A model generated the notes under the pieces. It was not told the origin of the DNA and searched no databases. It saw only the letters and a list, made by a program, of their open reading frames with translations. From positions 1-60,164 of the forward strand of contig JAEEGQ010000095.1 in NCBI GenBank assembly GCA_016280395.1: a DNA stretch of 60,164 nt, read 5' to 3'. Position 1 is the first letter of the stretch. The number at the start of each line of letters is the position of its first letter. This document shows, one piece after another, positions 32,227 through 41,052 of the stretch. The position numbers and the translations under genes were made by a program. This stretch comes from Lachnospiraceae bacterium (GTDB lineage Bacteria; Bacillota; Clostridia; Lachnospirales; Lachnospiraceae).

Positions 32227-34377
32227 ATGGATGTAAGCCAATATCTTGAGATTTTCATCGAAGAAACAAAAGAACACCTTCAGGCTATGAACGACCAGAT
32301 CCTCATTCTTGAGAAAGAGCCTGACAATGCGGACTGTATCAATGAAATCTTCCGTGCTGCGCACTCCCTTAAGGGTATGGCGGGAACAATGGGATTCAAG
32401 AGCATGCAGCATCTTACCCATACCATGGAGGATGTTTTCTCCGAAGTGCGTAACGGCAAGATCAAGGTTACCGCTGAAATGATCGATATCCTGTTCCAGG
32501 GTATGGATGAACTTCAGGGCTTCCTTGACAATGTCATCAACACTTCCGATGAAGGAACGCCTTCAAATGAAAAGCTTCCCGATATCTTAGGTGCATTCAT
32601 TGCCGCAGCAGAGTCGGGAGATGCTCCCGCGCCTGCACCCGCAGAGAAGAAGGAAGAAGCTCCGAAGAAGGGCAAGAAGGGCGGAAAGAAGGCAGCCGCC
32701 GCAGCAGCTGCAGAAGAAGCACCCGCTGAGGATACAAAGGAAGAATCCGCAGAGGGACAGCCCAAGTACAAGGAATTAAAGCTTGCAGAGCATGAGCAGA
32801 AGGCTGCAGAGAAGGCCGTTTCCGAAGGCAAGAACGTTTTCGGTGCGACGGTACACATCGCAGAGAGCTGCGTTCTCAAGGCTGCAAGGGCATTCCTTGT
32901 ATTCAAGAACTTAGAGCCCCTCGGTGATGTTATAAAGTCTTCGCCTGACGCGCAGGATATTGAAGACGATAAATTTGACTTTGAATTCTCGATATTGATT
33001 ATCACATCCGAGAGTCTTGATAAGATAAAAGAAGCGATCATGAATGTTTCCGAGATCGAAAGCTGTGAGATCGGCGAGATCGATGTTCCGAAGACGGAAG
33101 GCGCAGGCGAAGAAGCAGAGCATACCGAAGCCGCAAAGGAAAACAAGCCCGCAGCACAGGAAGCAGCTCAGGGTGCTCCCGCAAAGGCCGCACAGAAGCC
33201 TGCCGCAGCAAAGCCTGTGGTAAGCCGTTCGGTACGTGTCGATATCGAAAAACTCGACAACCTTATGAACTCCGTATCAGAGCTTATTATCGCAAAGAAC
33301 GGTCTTGTTTCCATAAGCGCGACAGAATCCAACCTTTCCAACCAGCAGGGCTTCAACGAGCAGATGGAATACCTCGAGAGGATCACTACCGAACTTCACC
33401 AGTCGGTAATGAAGGTTCGAATGGTTCCCATCGAGTCCGTTGTAAACAAGTTCCCTCGTATGATCCGCGACCTTTCCAAGAAGCTGGATAAGAAGATGGA
33501 ACTGTACATGACAGGTGAAGATACAGAGCTCGACCGTACCGTTGTTGACGAGATCGGCGATCCCTTACAGCACCTGCTCCGTAACTCCGCAGACCACGGC
33601 CTCGAAAAGAACGAAGACCGTATCGCCGCAGGAAAAGAAGAAGTCGGTTCCATTTTCCTCAACGCTTACCAGGAAGGCAACAATGTTGTCATTGAGGTTC
33701 GCGATGACGGTGCCGGCATCAACTTCGAAAAGGTTAAGAAGAAAGCCATCGAAAAAGGCCAGATCACCGAAGAACAGGCTGAAGGCCTTTCCGAGAAGGA
33801 AGTCATCGACCTTCTCTTCAAACCCGGCTTCTCAACCGCAGACCAGATCACAGACGTATCCGGCCGCGGCGTAGGCCTTGACGTTGTTAAGACGAAGATC
33901 GAAGCCCTCGGCGGTGACATCGAAGCACATTCGAAGCGCGGCGAAGGTTCGCAGTTCATAATCAGACTGCCTCTTACCCTGGCTATCATCCAGGCACTCA
34001 TGGTCAAGCTCGGCGAAGAGAAATACGCTATTCCGCTTGGCTCGATCGAGACCATCGAAGATATTCCGAGAAAGGATATCATGTTCGTTCAGCAGAAGGA
34101 AGTTATCAACCTTCGCGGCAACGTTATCCCGCTTGTTAATCTCGACAACCTTCTTGATGTTCCCAAAGACAGCGGTCCGAGCGAGAGCGTAACTGTGGTA
34201 ATCGTAAAGAAAGGCAATAAGCTGGCCGGCCTCGTTGTAGATTCCCTGATAGGGCAGCTTGAAATAGTAATCAAGTCCATAGGCAAGTATATCAACAACA
34301 GCAAGATGATAAGCGGCGCAACGATCCTCGGCGACGGCGAGATCGCACTTATCCTTGATGTGAACGCATTGCTGTAA
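32227..34377 (+). CDS. cheA: Chemotaxis histidine kinase CheA
   Basis: 716 residues. Domains in order: P1 Hpt with phospho-His46 (FRAAHSLKGMAGTMGF); a Lys/Glu/Ala/Pro-rich linker at about 135-185; P2 at about 190-285; a second Ala/Pro linker; P3 dimerisation (KLDNLMNSVSELIIAKN) at about 340; ATPase with LLRNSADHGLEKNEDR and GRGVGLDVV; and a CheW-like P5 from about 580. It reads receptor state through CheW and phosphorylates CheY and CheB. Starts one base after cheB ends. Confidence 0.97.
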   Translation: MDVSQYLEIFIEETKEHLQAMNDQILILEKEPDNADCINEIFRAAHSLKGMAGTMGFKSMQHLTHTMEDVFSEVRNGKIKVTAEMIDILFQGMDELQGFLDNVINTSDEGTPSNEKLPDILGAFIAAAESGDAPAPAPAEKKEEAPKKGKKGGKKAAAAAAAEEAPAEDTKEESAEGQPKYKELKLAEHEQKAAEKAVSEGKNVFGATVHIAESCVLKAARAFLVFKNLEPLGDVIKSSPDAQDIEDDKFDFEFSILIITSESLDKIKEAIMNVSEIESCEIGEIDVPKTEGAGEEAEHTEAAKENKPAAQEAAQGAPAKAAQKPAAAKPVVSRSVRVDIEKLDNLMNSVSELIIAKNGLVSISATESNLSNQQGFNEQMEYLERITTELHQSVMKVRMVPIESVVNKFPRMIRDLSKKLDKKMELYMTGEDTELDRTVVDEIGDPLQHLLRNSADHGLEKNEDRIAAGKEEVGSIFLNAYQEGNNVVIEVRDDGAGINFEKVKKKAIEKGQITEEQAEGLSEKEVIDLLFKPGFSTADQITDVSGRGVGLDVVKTKIEALGGDIEAHSKRGEGSQFIIRLPLTLAIIQALMVKLGEEKYAIPLGSIETIEDIPRKDIMFVQQKEVINLRGNVIPLVNLDNLLDVPKDSGPSESVTVVIVKKGNKLAGLVVDSLIGQLEIVIKSIGKYINNSKMISGATILGDGEIALILDVNALL

Positions 34378-34431
34378 CAATCGGGACTATCGATACGTTT
34401 TCAAATAAACCATAAGGAAATGAGGAAAATT

Positions 34432-34902
34432 ATGAGCGAGACAGTTGCAAACAACATTAATGAAGCTAAACAATACATAGTTGTTAATATCGGCAGCGAG
34501 CGTTACGGCATAGACATCCAGTATGTGGACAACATTGTCCGGATGCAGCGTATCACAAGGATTCCCAAGGCACAGGACTATTTCCCCGGTGTTATCAATA
34601 TCCGTGGTGAGATCATCCCCGTTATGAGCCTTCGTGTCCGTTTCGGCCTTGAACCCGATGTTATCACTTCCGCAACAAGGATCCTTATCATTAAGATCGA
34701 GCCCCAGGCTGCCGTTGGCATCATCGTTGATGAAGTAAAGAACGTTGTTTCCATTGACGAAGAGATGATCGACAGGGTGAGCAGCAATACCGATCCCGAA
34801 AAGACCCAGTATATGAACGGCGTGGGCAAACATGAGGAAGGCCTTGTAACTCTCCTGAATCTTCAGAATGTCATTGTTGACAAAGATGCACAGGATAAAT
34901 AA
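34432..34902 (+). CDS. cheW: Chemotaxis coupling protein CheW
   Basis: 156 residues, one CheW domain: QYIVVNIGSERYGIDIQYVD, then IPKAQDYFPGVINIRGEIIPV and VGIIVDEVKNVV. It bridges receptors and CheA. A well spaced GAGG supports ATG 34432 over the ATG 12 bases earlier. A hairpin follows the stop codon. Confidence 0.96.
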   Translation: MSETVANNINEAKQYIVVNIGSERYGIDIQYVDNIVRMQRITRIPKAQDYFPGVINIRGEIIPVMSLRVRFGLEPDVITSATRILIIKIEPQAAVGIIVDEVKNVVSIDEEMIDRVSSNTDPEKTQYMNGVGKHEEGLVTLLNLQNVIVDKDAQDK

Positions 34903-34916
34903 TATAATATCTGCAG

Positions 34917-34947
34917 GATTCTTCTCCCGCTTTAAGGGAGAAGAGTC
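34917..34947 (+). terminator. Terminator-like hairpin between cheW and cheC
   Basis: GATTCTTCTCCC (34917-34928) pairs with GGGAGAAGAGTC (34936-34947) through 12 positions (one G-U) around GCTTTAA, followed by TTGTTCGTT. The stem is strong but the U-run is broken, so partial termination (attenuation) is likelier than a full stop. It would lower cheC-cheD-sigD relative to cheA-cheW. Confidence 0.6.
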
Positions 34948-34983
34948 TTGTTCGTTAAAAACAGTTGACTTTTTGGAGGCAAA

Positions 34984-35604
34984 ATGTCTGATTTAAGATT
35001 AGAGGAGATCAATTCCATCCATTTCGATGTTTTGAAAGAGATCGCAAATATCGGCGCCGGAAATGCAACGACAGCACTTTCAAAGCTTCTTGACGCGAAG
35101 GTCGATATGCATGTTCCCAACATTGAATTCATGGAATTCAAAGATCTTGCGGAAGCCATAGGCGGAGCCGAGAATGTCGTTGTGGGCATCCTGCTCACGC
35201 TTGATACAGGCATCGACGGTATGATGATGTTCATCCTTGAGAGCGATTCTGCCGAGAAGATCGTCAATTCCCTTATGGGAAGGACTTGCGGAAGTCTTGA
35301 CGAATTCAGCGAGATGGATCTTTCGGCGCTGCAGGAGATCGGCAATATCATCGCAGGGTCGTATCTCTCGGCTATATCAACATTTACAAACATGACCATA
35401 ACATCAAGTGTGCCGTATCTTTCCATTGACATGGCGGGTGCGATCCTTTCGGTACCGGCTATAGAATTTGGCAAGATAAGCGATAAGGCGCTCATGATCG
35501 AATCCGAGTTCGGCGATAAGGACACCATCATCAACGGCTATTTCATCCTTATCCCCACACTTGAAGCATTTGAACTTATATTTTCGTCCCTCGGGCTTAT
35601 GTGA
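34984..35604 (+). CDS. cheC: CheY-P phosphatase CheC
   Basis: 206 residues. Both phosphatase active sites are intact: Glu19/Asn22 in KEIANIGAGNATTALSKLL and Glu118/Asn121 in LQEIGNIIAGSYLSAIS. CheC binds CheD and dephosphorylates CheY-P, part of the adaptation system that complements methylation. TTTTGGAGG precedes the ATG. Confidence 0.95.
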   Translation: MSDLRLEEINSIHFDVLKEIANIGAGNATTALSKLLDAKVDMHVPNIEFMEFKDLAEAIGGAENVVVGILLTLDTGIDGMMMFILESDSAEKIVNSLMGRTCGSLDEFSEMDLSALQEIGNIIAGSYLSAISTFTNMTITSSVPYLSIDMAGAILSVPAIEFGKISDKALMIESEFGDKDTIINGYFILIPTLEAFELIFSSLGLM

Positions 35605-35649
35605 CAGGGCAGACAATAATATGCCGTAAGGCTTTTTAACGGAGATAGT

Positions 35650-36135
35650 ATGGGTACGGTTATAAAAGTAGGAATGGCCGATCTCAATGTCTGCAAAGCA
35701 CCTGATGCACTTACAACCTTGGGACTCGGTTCGTGCGTCGGGATATGTCTTTGGGACAGTGTGGCCAAGATCGCCGGGATGGCGCATGTGATGCTCCCCG
35801 ACAGTACACAGATAAGAAATAACGACAATATAGCTAAATTCGCCGATACAGGTATTAAGGAGACACTTGACAGGGTTTTGAAGCTCGGAGCCCAGAAGTC
35901 ACGGCTTGTGGCAAAGATCGCCGGCGGAGCCCAGATGTTCGCATTCGGCTCCAATAACGACATGCTTCGTGTCGGAGACAGAAATGTTGCAGCTTCAAAG
36001 GAAATGCTCAAAAAGCTCGGGATCAGGCTGGTTGCCGAGGATACGGGCTTGAATTTCGGACGGACCATCGTTTTCTATCCGGAAAACGGAAACCTTGTCA
36101 TCACAGCTGTTGGCAAGCCGTCAAAAACCATCTGA
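35650..36135 (+). CDS. cheD: Chemoreceptor glutamine deamidase CheD
   Basis: 161 residues. The catalytic set Cys29, His46 and Thr23 is present in LTTLGLGSCVGICLWDS and GMAHVMLP. CheD deamidates receptor glutamines and activates CheC phosphatase. FGRTIVFYPENGNLVI near the end is the CheC-contact region. cheC-cheD adjacency is conserved with Bacillus. Confidence 0.95.
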   Translation: MGTVIKVGMADLNVCKAPDALTTLGLGSCVGICLWDSVAKIAGMAHVMLPDSTQIRNNDNIAKFADTGIKETLDRVLKLGAQKSRLVAKIAGGAQMFAFGSNNDMLRVGDRNVAASKEMLKKLGIRLVAEDTGLNFGRTIVFYPENGNLVITAVGKPSKTI

Positions 36136-36160
36136 GTGTCAAAAGCCAATCGGAGTTTTT

Positions 36161-36559
36161 ATGAAAAATAAAGTTGCCGCAGGTATAATGCTCCTGGCCG
36201 GGAGCGTGGCCGTTTCGGTCTGCCTGCTGAAAAGAGCAAGCCTTGATGCAATGCTTGTTTCCGTATTTCTTTCGATGTTCATCTTCATGATTATCGGCTT
36301 CTTCATTCAGTCGATAGTCGATAAGCTGAACAAGGAAGCGGAAGAACGTCTTGCTGCGGAAGCAGAGGAGCGGAAGAAGGAAGAAGCAAGGCTTAAAGCC
36401 GAAAAAGAAGAGGCCGAGCGATTAGCCCGGGAAGAAGAGATCGAGGCAAGGAAGCAGAGAGATCTCGAAGAGAGTGAACGGCGCGAAACAGACCGCATAA
36501 ATGACGTTATCGCCGCAGGTGTCAGCGCCAAGTTCAATTCAAAAGACAGGGCCGAATAA
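36161..36559 (+). CDS. Unrecognised membrane protein with charged coiled coil, in the flagellar operon
   Basis: 132 residues. Two closely spaced hydrophobic segments (about 3-20, VAAGIMLLAGSVAVSVCLL, and 26-50, LVSVFLSMFIFMIIGFFIQS) are followed by a strongly charged Glu/Arg/Lys helix to about residue 115. CGGAG precedes this ATG; an earlier in-frame start at 36095 overlaps cheD and is rejected. I do not recognise a family. Position between cheD and the sigma factor gene suggests a flagellar or chemotaxis accessory role. Confidence 0.75.
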   Translation: MKNKVAAGIMLLAGSVAVSVCLLKRASLDAMLVSVFLSMFIFMIIGFFIQSIVDKLNKEAEERLAAEAEERKKEEARLKAEKEEAERLAREEEIEARKQRDLEESERRETDRINDVIAAGVSAKFNSKDRAE

Positions 36560-36579
36560 AGACAAAAGGAACATAAACA

Positions 36580-37341
36580 ATGGCTGTTGATCGTCAAAAA
36601 CTTTGGGAAGATTACGAAAAGAACAGGACCGCAGACTTAAGGGAAAAGCTTATCATCGAGTATGCGAGCCTTGTTAAGGTCGTAGCCGGAAGGCTCAGTA
36701 TCTACCTCGGATACAATGTTGAATACGAGGATCTTGTAAGCTACGGGACTTTTGGTCTTATCGATGCCATAGACAAATTTGATTTCGATAAGGGCGTTAA
36801 GTTTGAAACCTATGCATCTGTGCGTATAAGAGGAGCCATCCTCGACCAGATCCGTAAGATGGACTGGATCCCGAGGACACTTCGTCAGAAGCAGAGGAAG
36901 ATAGACAATGCCTATAAAAAGATAGAACTTGAGACGGGCCGCCCCGCTACGGATGAAGAGATCGCAAGAGAACTTGAGATATCTCTTGATGAGCTTGACG
37001 ATTGGCAGGGACAGGCCAAGTCCTCCAATATCATATCTCTTGATGAGTATATGGAACAGGGCGAATCCCGTGTGGACATCCCCAGTTCCGAGGATTATGC
37101 CCAGCCTGAGAAGGTAGTGGAACAGGCTGCCTTAAAGCAGATACTTGTAGATGCACTTGAGCTTCTTACAGAGAAGGAAAAGAAGGTAATAGTGCTTTAC
37201 TATTACGAGGAGCTTACACTCAAGGAGATAAGTGCGATCCTTGAAGTCACGGAATCCCGTGTTTCACAGCTTCATACAAAAGCATTGCAGAAATTACGCG
37301 TAAAACTGGGTGGGAACATAGAAATATTTATGCAGATGTGA
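36580..37341 (+). CDS. sigD: Flagellar sigma factor FliA/SigD (sigma-28)
   Basis: 253 residues. Regions 2, 3 and 4 are all present: YEDLVSYGTFGLIDAIDKFD then KGVKFETYASVRIRGAI, and at the end KEISAILEVTESRVSQLHTKALQKL (helix-turn-helix for -35 recognition). Region 1 is absent, as in FliA. It should transcribe late genes such as flagellin, which lie outside this window. As in Bacillus it is near the 3' end of the operon, so distance from the promoter may set its level. Confidence 0.96.
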   Translation: MAVDRQKLWEDYEKNRTADLREKLIIEYASLVKVVAGRLSIYLGYNVEYEDLVSYGTFGLIDAIDKFDFDKGVKFETYASVRIRGAILDQIRKMDWIPRTLRQKQRKIDNAYKKIELETGRPATDEEIARELEISLDELDDWQGQAKSSNIISLDEYMEQGESRVDIPSSEDYAQPEKVVEQAALKQILVDALELLTEKEKKVIVLYYYEELTLKEISAILEVTESRVSQLHTKALQKLRVKLGGNIEIFMQM

Positions 37342-37358
37342 TTTCGGAGGAGATATTG

Positions 37359-38963
37359 ATGGGTGCCAAAAGTGCGTATTGCGGTTTAACAAGTAAGAGT
37401 GACGGGCTCTACCTATACCTTGTTCCCGCTGTTGAAAACGGAAAAAAGCTCGAATTCCGTGATGTCGACCTTTATATGAACTATATGAACGTCGATTATG
37501 ATAAAGTTGCCGTAAATACAGCTATCGGCAGCCTTACCGAGCGTGTTGAGATGAAGGTTGCCGAAGGGAAACTGAAGTTCCCGGAGGATGAATACTGTGT
37601 TGTTTCGCTTTCTCCCGACAAGCTGAAAGCGACCTGTATGTTCTGGCCTCCGGCAGACGGCGGCGCGAATCTCACCGTGGATGATATCCTTCAGAAGCTT
37701 CGCAACTGCGGTGTGCGTTTCGGTTTCGACATGGTGGAGATCCAGCGTCATACTCTCGAAAAGGACTACTGTGCGGATCTTGTGATGGCTGCCGCAAAGA
37801 TGCCGCGTGAAGGCAAAGCTGCGGAGATCATATATAATTTCAATACATCCACAAACACCAGACCCCGTGTGAACGAGGACGGTTCCGTGGACTTCCACAA
37901 TCTTGACAATATCAATCATGTTTCAAAAGGAGAGCTGCTTGCAACGCTGATCCCGGCAGACGACGGCACGAACGGAACGGATGTCTGCGGCGGTATATTG
38001 AAACCCCAGAAGGTTGTACACAAACAGCTCAAATACGGCAACAAGATCGATATTAACGACGAAAAGACCCAGATTTTCTCACAGGTTGACGGCCATGTCG
38101 TTCTTGTTGAGGACAGAGTCTTTGTATCAGATGTTTATGAGATCCCGGGTGATGTCGGCCCGTCGACCGGCGATGTTGAGTACGAAGGCAGCATTACCGT
38201 AAAGGGTAACGTTGTTTCGGGCTATACCGTAAAAGCCAAGGGCGATATCATTGTCGAAGGCGTTGTTGAGGGCGCAAATATCATAGCCGACGGCCAGATA
38301 ATCCTTAAACGCGGTATCCAGGGCGGAAACAAGGGGATGCTTCAGGCAAACGGCAATATCACTTCGAAATTCATTGAAAGCGCTGAAGTAAACAGCGGCG
38401 GTTATGTTCAGACCGAATCCATCATGCACAGCCGTGTCATAGCAAGAAATGATGTGACCGTTGCCGGAAGAAAAGGCTTTATCACAGGCGGATACGTTCA
38501 TGCGGGCAACTGCATAAGCGCGAAGATAGCGGGAAACGAAATGGAAACAAAGACAGAGCTTGAAGTCGGAAGCGATCCCAAGCTCATGCAGGAGTGCAAG
38601 AGTCTTGAGCTTTCGATCCCTCAGATGCAGAAGGAGCACGACAAGCTGACAACGATCCTTACCACCTTTGCAAAGAAGATACAGTCGGGCGAGAAGCTTG
38701 ACGAGAAGATAATCAATAACGTCAAGCAGCTTAAAGTCCAGTATAACGAGCTTGCCGTCGAGATAAGCGAAAGCAAGAACAGGCTTGAGGCACTGCAGGA
38801 GGAGATAGCTACCAACTCGAACACGGGCTGCCTTAAGATCTCCGATGTTATCTATCCGGGATGCAAGGTTTCTATTGGCAGTGCCACCACATATATCAAA
38901 ACACCTACCCAGCACAGCCGTCTTGTGAGAGATGGCGCTGATGTGCGTGTAGCAGCACTTTAA
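37359..38963 (+). CDS. FapA-type DUF342 family protein
   Basis: 534 residues. The N-terminal part (to about 200) contains DGTNGTDVCGG-type motifs of the FapA/DUF342 family, residues about 250-410 form a right-handed beta-helix-like repeat (GSITVKGNVVSGYTVKAKGD, GDIIVEGVVEGANI, ANGNITSKFIESAEV), and residues about 425-495 a coiled coil. Family members are often linked to flagellar operons in Firmicutes and spirochaetes, and the Vibrio homologue affects flagellar assembly and cell-pole matters. GGAGG supports this ATG. Exact role unknown. Confidence 0.85.
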   Translation: MGAKSAYCGLTSKSDGLYLYLVPAVENGKKLEFRDVDLYMNYMNVDYDKVAVNTAIGSLTERVEMKVAEGKLKFPEDEYCVVSLSPDKLKATCMFWPPADGGANLTVDDILQKLRNCGVRFGFDMVEIQRHTLEKDYCADLVMAAAKMPREGKAAEIIYNFNTSTNTRPRVNEDGSVDFHNLDNINHVSKGELLATLIPADDGTNGTDVCGGILKPQKVVHKQLKYGNKIDINDEKTQIFSQVDGHVVLVEDRVFVSDVYEIPGDVGPSTGDVEYEGSITVKGNVVSGYTVKAKGDIIVEGVVEGANIIADGQIILKRGIQGGNKGMLQANGNITSKFIESAEVNSGGYVQTESIMHSRVIARNDVTVAGRKGFITGGYVHAGNCISAKIAGNEMETKTELEVGSDPKLMQECKSLELSIPQMQKEHDKLTTILTTFAKKIQSGEKLDEKIINNVKQLKVQYNELAVEISESKNRLEALQEEIATNSNTGCLKISDVIYPGCKVSIGSATTYIKTPTQHSRLVRDGADVRVAAL

Positions 38964-38972
38964 GGAGAAGCT

Positions 38973-39320
38973 ATGCCGCCTGTAAACCAGATAGATATCG
39001 TTACGGCAGCGCCGAAAGCAAATGAAACGGCGCCGATAAAGACGGCCGAATTGCAGAAACCTGTGACAGACAATCTCAACGCTCTCGCACAGGTAGAGAA
39101 AAATATTCACGACAGCGCGGAGATCATAATCCGTCCCGATGCCAGCGAGACCCCGGAATTCAAATACGATACCGGGGAGCGTGAGGGCAACGGCGCAATG
39201 TATTATGAATCCGACCACGGAAAGCTTGTGAACAAGAAGAAGAAAAAGGTTGAGAAAAAACTTCCGAAAGAAACGGAAGAGGAGAAAAAATTCGGACACG
39301 GGTTTGACATCCGCGTCTAA
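38973..39320 (+). CDS. Unrecognised small protein in the flagellar operon
   Basis: 115 residues, hydrophilic, with no membrane segment. The C-terminal 35 residues are Lys/Glu-rich (KKKKKVEKKLPKETEEEKK) and end in FGHGFDIRV. AAGGAG precedes the ATG, and it sits ten bases after the DUF342 gene. Residues 55-70 hold an acidic stretch. No family recognised; likely a small accessory protein of this operon. Confidence 0.7.
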   Translation: MPPVNQIDIVTAAPKANETAPIKTAELQKPVTDNLNALAQVEKNIHDSAEIIIRPDASETPEFKYDTGEREGNGAMYYESDHGKLVNKKKKKVEKKLPKETEEEKKFGHGFDIRV

Positions 39321-39335
39321 ACTGGGGATAAGAAC

Positions 39336-40028
39336 ATGAGTCTGTTTGAAATACTGTTATTTATCTTAGGAGCTGCCTTCCTTATCGTAAGCTTCTTTGT
39401 CGGGAACAATTCCGGGGAAGAGACTGACGACAGGGAAGCTTTCCTTTTCCCTAAGGAGGAGCTTGACAAGGCAAACAGGGAGATATCGGAGGAGATAAGC
39501 AGGACCTCGGAAAATACGCTTATCGATGCCGAGAACAAGCTGAGCAAGATGTCCAACGAGACCATACTTTTTGTTGATGATTTTGCGAAGCAGACTCTGG
39601 AGCGCATCCAGCATAATCATGACGAAGTAGTGTTCATGTACAATATGCTCCAGACCAAGGAAGAAGAGCTGAAGACCGCTGAGCGCAATCTTGCCTTTGA
39701 AAGTGAAAGGGTCGAGCAGCAGAAGAAAGAGCTTGAAGCGATGTTAAGTCCCCGCGTACCCGAGGAATCCGGCATCGAAATGGCGCGAAGGAAGAGCAGT
39801 GCCGAAAAGCAGGCTAAAAAGGCTGCTCAGGAAGTACGTCCCGCAGTCATGGAAAATGAGCCCATTCTTACGGATGCTTCGGAGTTTGCCGGAGACGAGG
39901 AAGAGAATACCACACAGAAGATCCTTGCACTTTATAAACAGAACAGGTCTGTCCTTGATATCTCCAAACAGCTTGGGATCGGACAGGGCGAGGTTAAGCT
40001 TGTCATAGACCTGTACGGCAGAGGCTGA
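39336..40028 (+). CDS. SwrB-like membrane coiled-coil protein with C-terminal HTH
   Basis: 230 residues. An N-terminal transmembrane helix (ILLFILGAAFLIVSFFVG, about 5-23) is followed by a long coiled coil (about 40-150) and a compact C-terminal helix-turn-helix: KILALYKQNRSVLDISKQLG then IGQGEVKLVIDLY. This layout and its place downstream of sigD match Bacillus SwrB, which promotes FliF-FliG basal body assembly. Sequence identity cannot be judged by eye beyond the C-terminal motif, so the assignment is by architecture and position. Confidence 0.7.
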   Translation: MSLFEILLFILGAAFLIVSFFVGNNSGEETDDREAFLFPKEELDKANREISEEISRTSENTLIDAENKLSKMSNETILFVDDFAKQTLERIQHNHDEVVFMYNMLQTKEEELKTAERNLAFESERVEQQKKELEAMLSPRVPEESGIEMARRKSSAEKQAKKAAQEVRPAVMENEPILTDASEFAGDEEENTTQKILALYKQNRSVLDISKQLGIGQGEVKLVIDLYGRG

Positions 40029-40050
40029 TCTTTGGGGGAAGTGTGAAGAT

Positions 40051-40833
40051 ATGAAATTAAAGTATTATTTAAGAGGGATTGGTGCAGGCATTCTCTTTGC
40101 AGCGCTGATTTTTTCGTTTGTGGTAATACCCAGAAAAACCAAAATGTCGGACGAAGAAGTGAAGAAACGCGCAGCAGAGCTCGGGATGGTCGAATCGAGG
40201 CCGACTCCGACCACGGACCTGAGCAAAGTGAACAATACGCCCACACCAAAGGGGACAGACAAGCCCGCAACGCCTACACCCACGCAGAAGGTATCTCCCA
40301 CGCCGACACAGGTAGCAGGAAATACCCCGACACCTTCGGAAATCCCGGGGACACCGACTACGCCCCCGGCGATGACGCCGGAAAACACGCCGACACCGAC
40401 AAAGGCACCGACAGATACCCCGACGCCTACACCTTCGCCGACGAATACACCGACGCCTACAAAAGCACCTACAAATACACCGACACCTTTACCCACCAAT
40501 ACACCTACGCCGACGACAGCGCCTGTAAACACGCCTACGCCGACAAACATTCCGACGCCGACAAATACACCGACACCTACACAGGCTCCCACGCAGGAAC
40601 CCACGCAGGGGCCTGACCAGCCGGTTATCGCAACAATTACCGTTACACCGGGTATGGCATCACAGATGGTTGCGGTAAGGCTGCAGCAGCTGGGGATCAT
40701 AAAAGATGCTTTTGATTTCGATCAGTATCTTACCGTGAACGGCTTTGACGGAAGGATCAACGTAGGTACTTATACAGTAAGTTCCGATATGACTTATCTG
40801 CAGCTTGCACGCAGGCTTATGAGGATGGAATAG
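40051..40833 (+). CDS. Membrane-anchored Thr/Pro-rich protein with MltG-like LysM subdomain
   Basis: 260 residues. Membrane anchor at about 8-26 ([18 protein letters not shown]), a linker of about 140 residues made almost only of TPTP, NTPTPT and KAPT units (residues about 50-190), then a 65-residue C-terminal module: [54 protein letters not shown]. The last matches the LysM-like part of MltG/YceG lytic transglycosylases, but the catalytic domain is missing. It probably extends across the wall and binds peptidoglycan. It is the last gene of the operon. Confidence 0.8.
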   Translation: MKLKYYLRGIGAGILFAALIFSFVVIPRKTKMSDEEVKKRAAELGMVESRPTPTTDLSKVNNTPTPKGTDKPATPTPTQKVSPTPTQVAGNTPTPSEIPGTPTTPPAMTPENTPTPTKAPTDTPTPTPSPTNTPTPTKAPTNTPTPLPTNTPTPTTAPVNTPTPTNIPTPTNTPTPTQAPTQEPTQGPDQPVIATITVTPGMASQMVAVRLQQLGIIKDAFDFDQYLTVNGFDGRINVGTYTVSSDMTYLQLARRLMRME

Positions 40834-40895
40834 GCCGATGTTTAGACGGAACGGACGTTTATGCTTTGTTTTTCGGGTTTTTTTCAAAAAAAAAC

Positions 40896-40924
40896 TTGCT
40901 TTTTGAAGATCGATATGGTAAAGT
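40896..40924 (+). promoter_or_regulatory. Putative rpsB promoter
   Basis: TTGCTT (40896-40901), 17-bp spacer, TAAAGT (40919-40924). The -10 is weak but position is right: predicted start near 40930, about 125 bp before rpsB, after a T- and A-rich stretch that ends the flagellar operon. No strong terminator was found between the operon and this promoter. Confidence 0.5.
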
Positions 40925-40928
40925 ATTT

Positions 40929-40954
40929 GAGGCTTGTGCAAAGGCACAGGCCTC
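40929..40954 (+). other. 5' leader hairpin of the rpsB mRNA
   Basis: GAGGCTTGTGC (40929-40939) pairs with GCACAGGCCTC (40944-40954) around AAAG: 11 pairs, one of them U-G. It begins at the predicted transcript start. A second stem, AGACA...TGTCT with inner CGGG/CCCG, lies at 40980-41008. Together they form a structured leader of the S2 operon that could serve autoregulation by a ribosomal protein or stabilise the mRNA. Confidence 0.5.
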
Positions 40955-41052
40955 AAACTATTCACGGATGTTTATTGTAAGACATGGTGCGGGTTTCCCG
41001 TCTGTCTGTTTTATGCATCCGGAAGACAAACCAAATAAACGGAGGAAACAAA

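Noticed and set aside
38127-39299. Minus-strand frame of 390 codons opposite the DUF342 gene
   Set aside because: Shadow of a clear plus-strand gene with beta-helix repeats; no start context.
40200-40620. Repeat array as a CRISPR or mobile repeat
   Set aside because: The repeats are in frame and encode the Thr/Pro linker.
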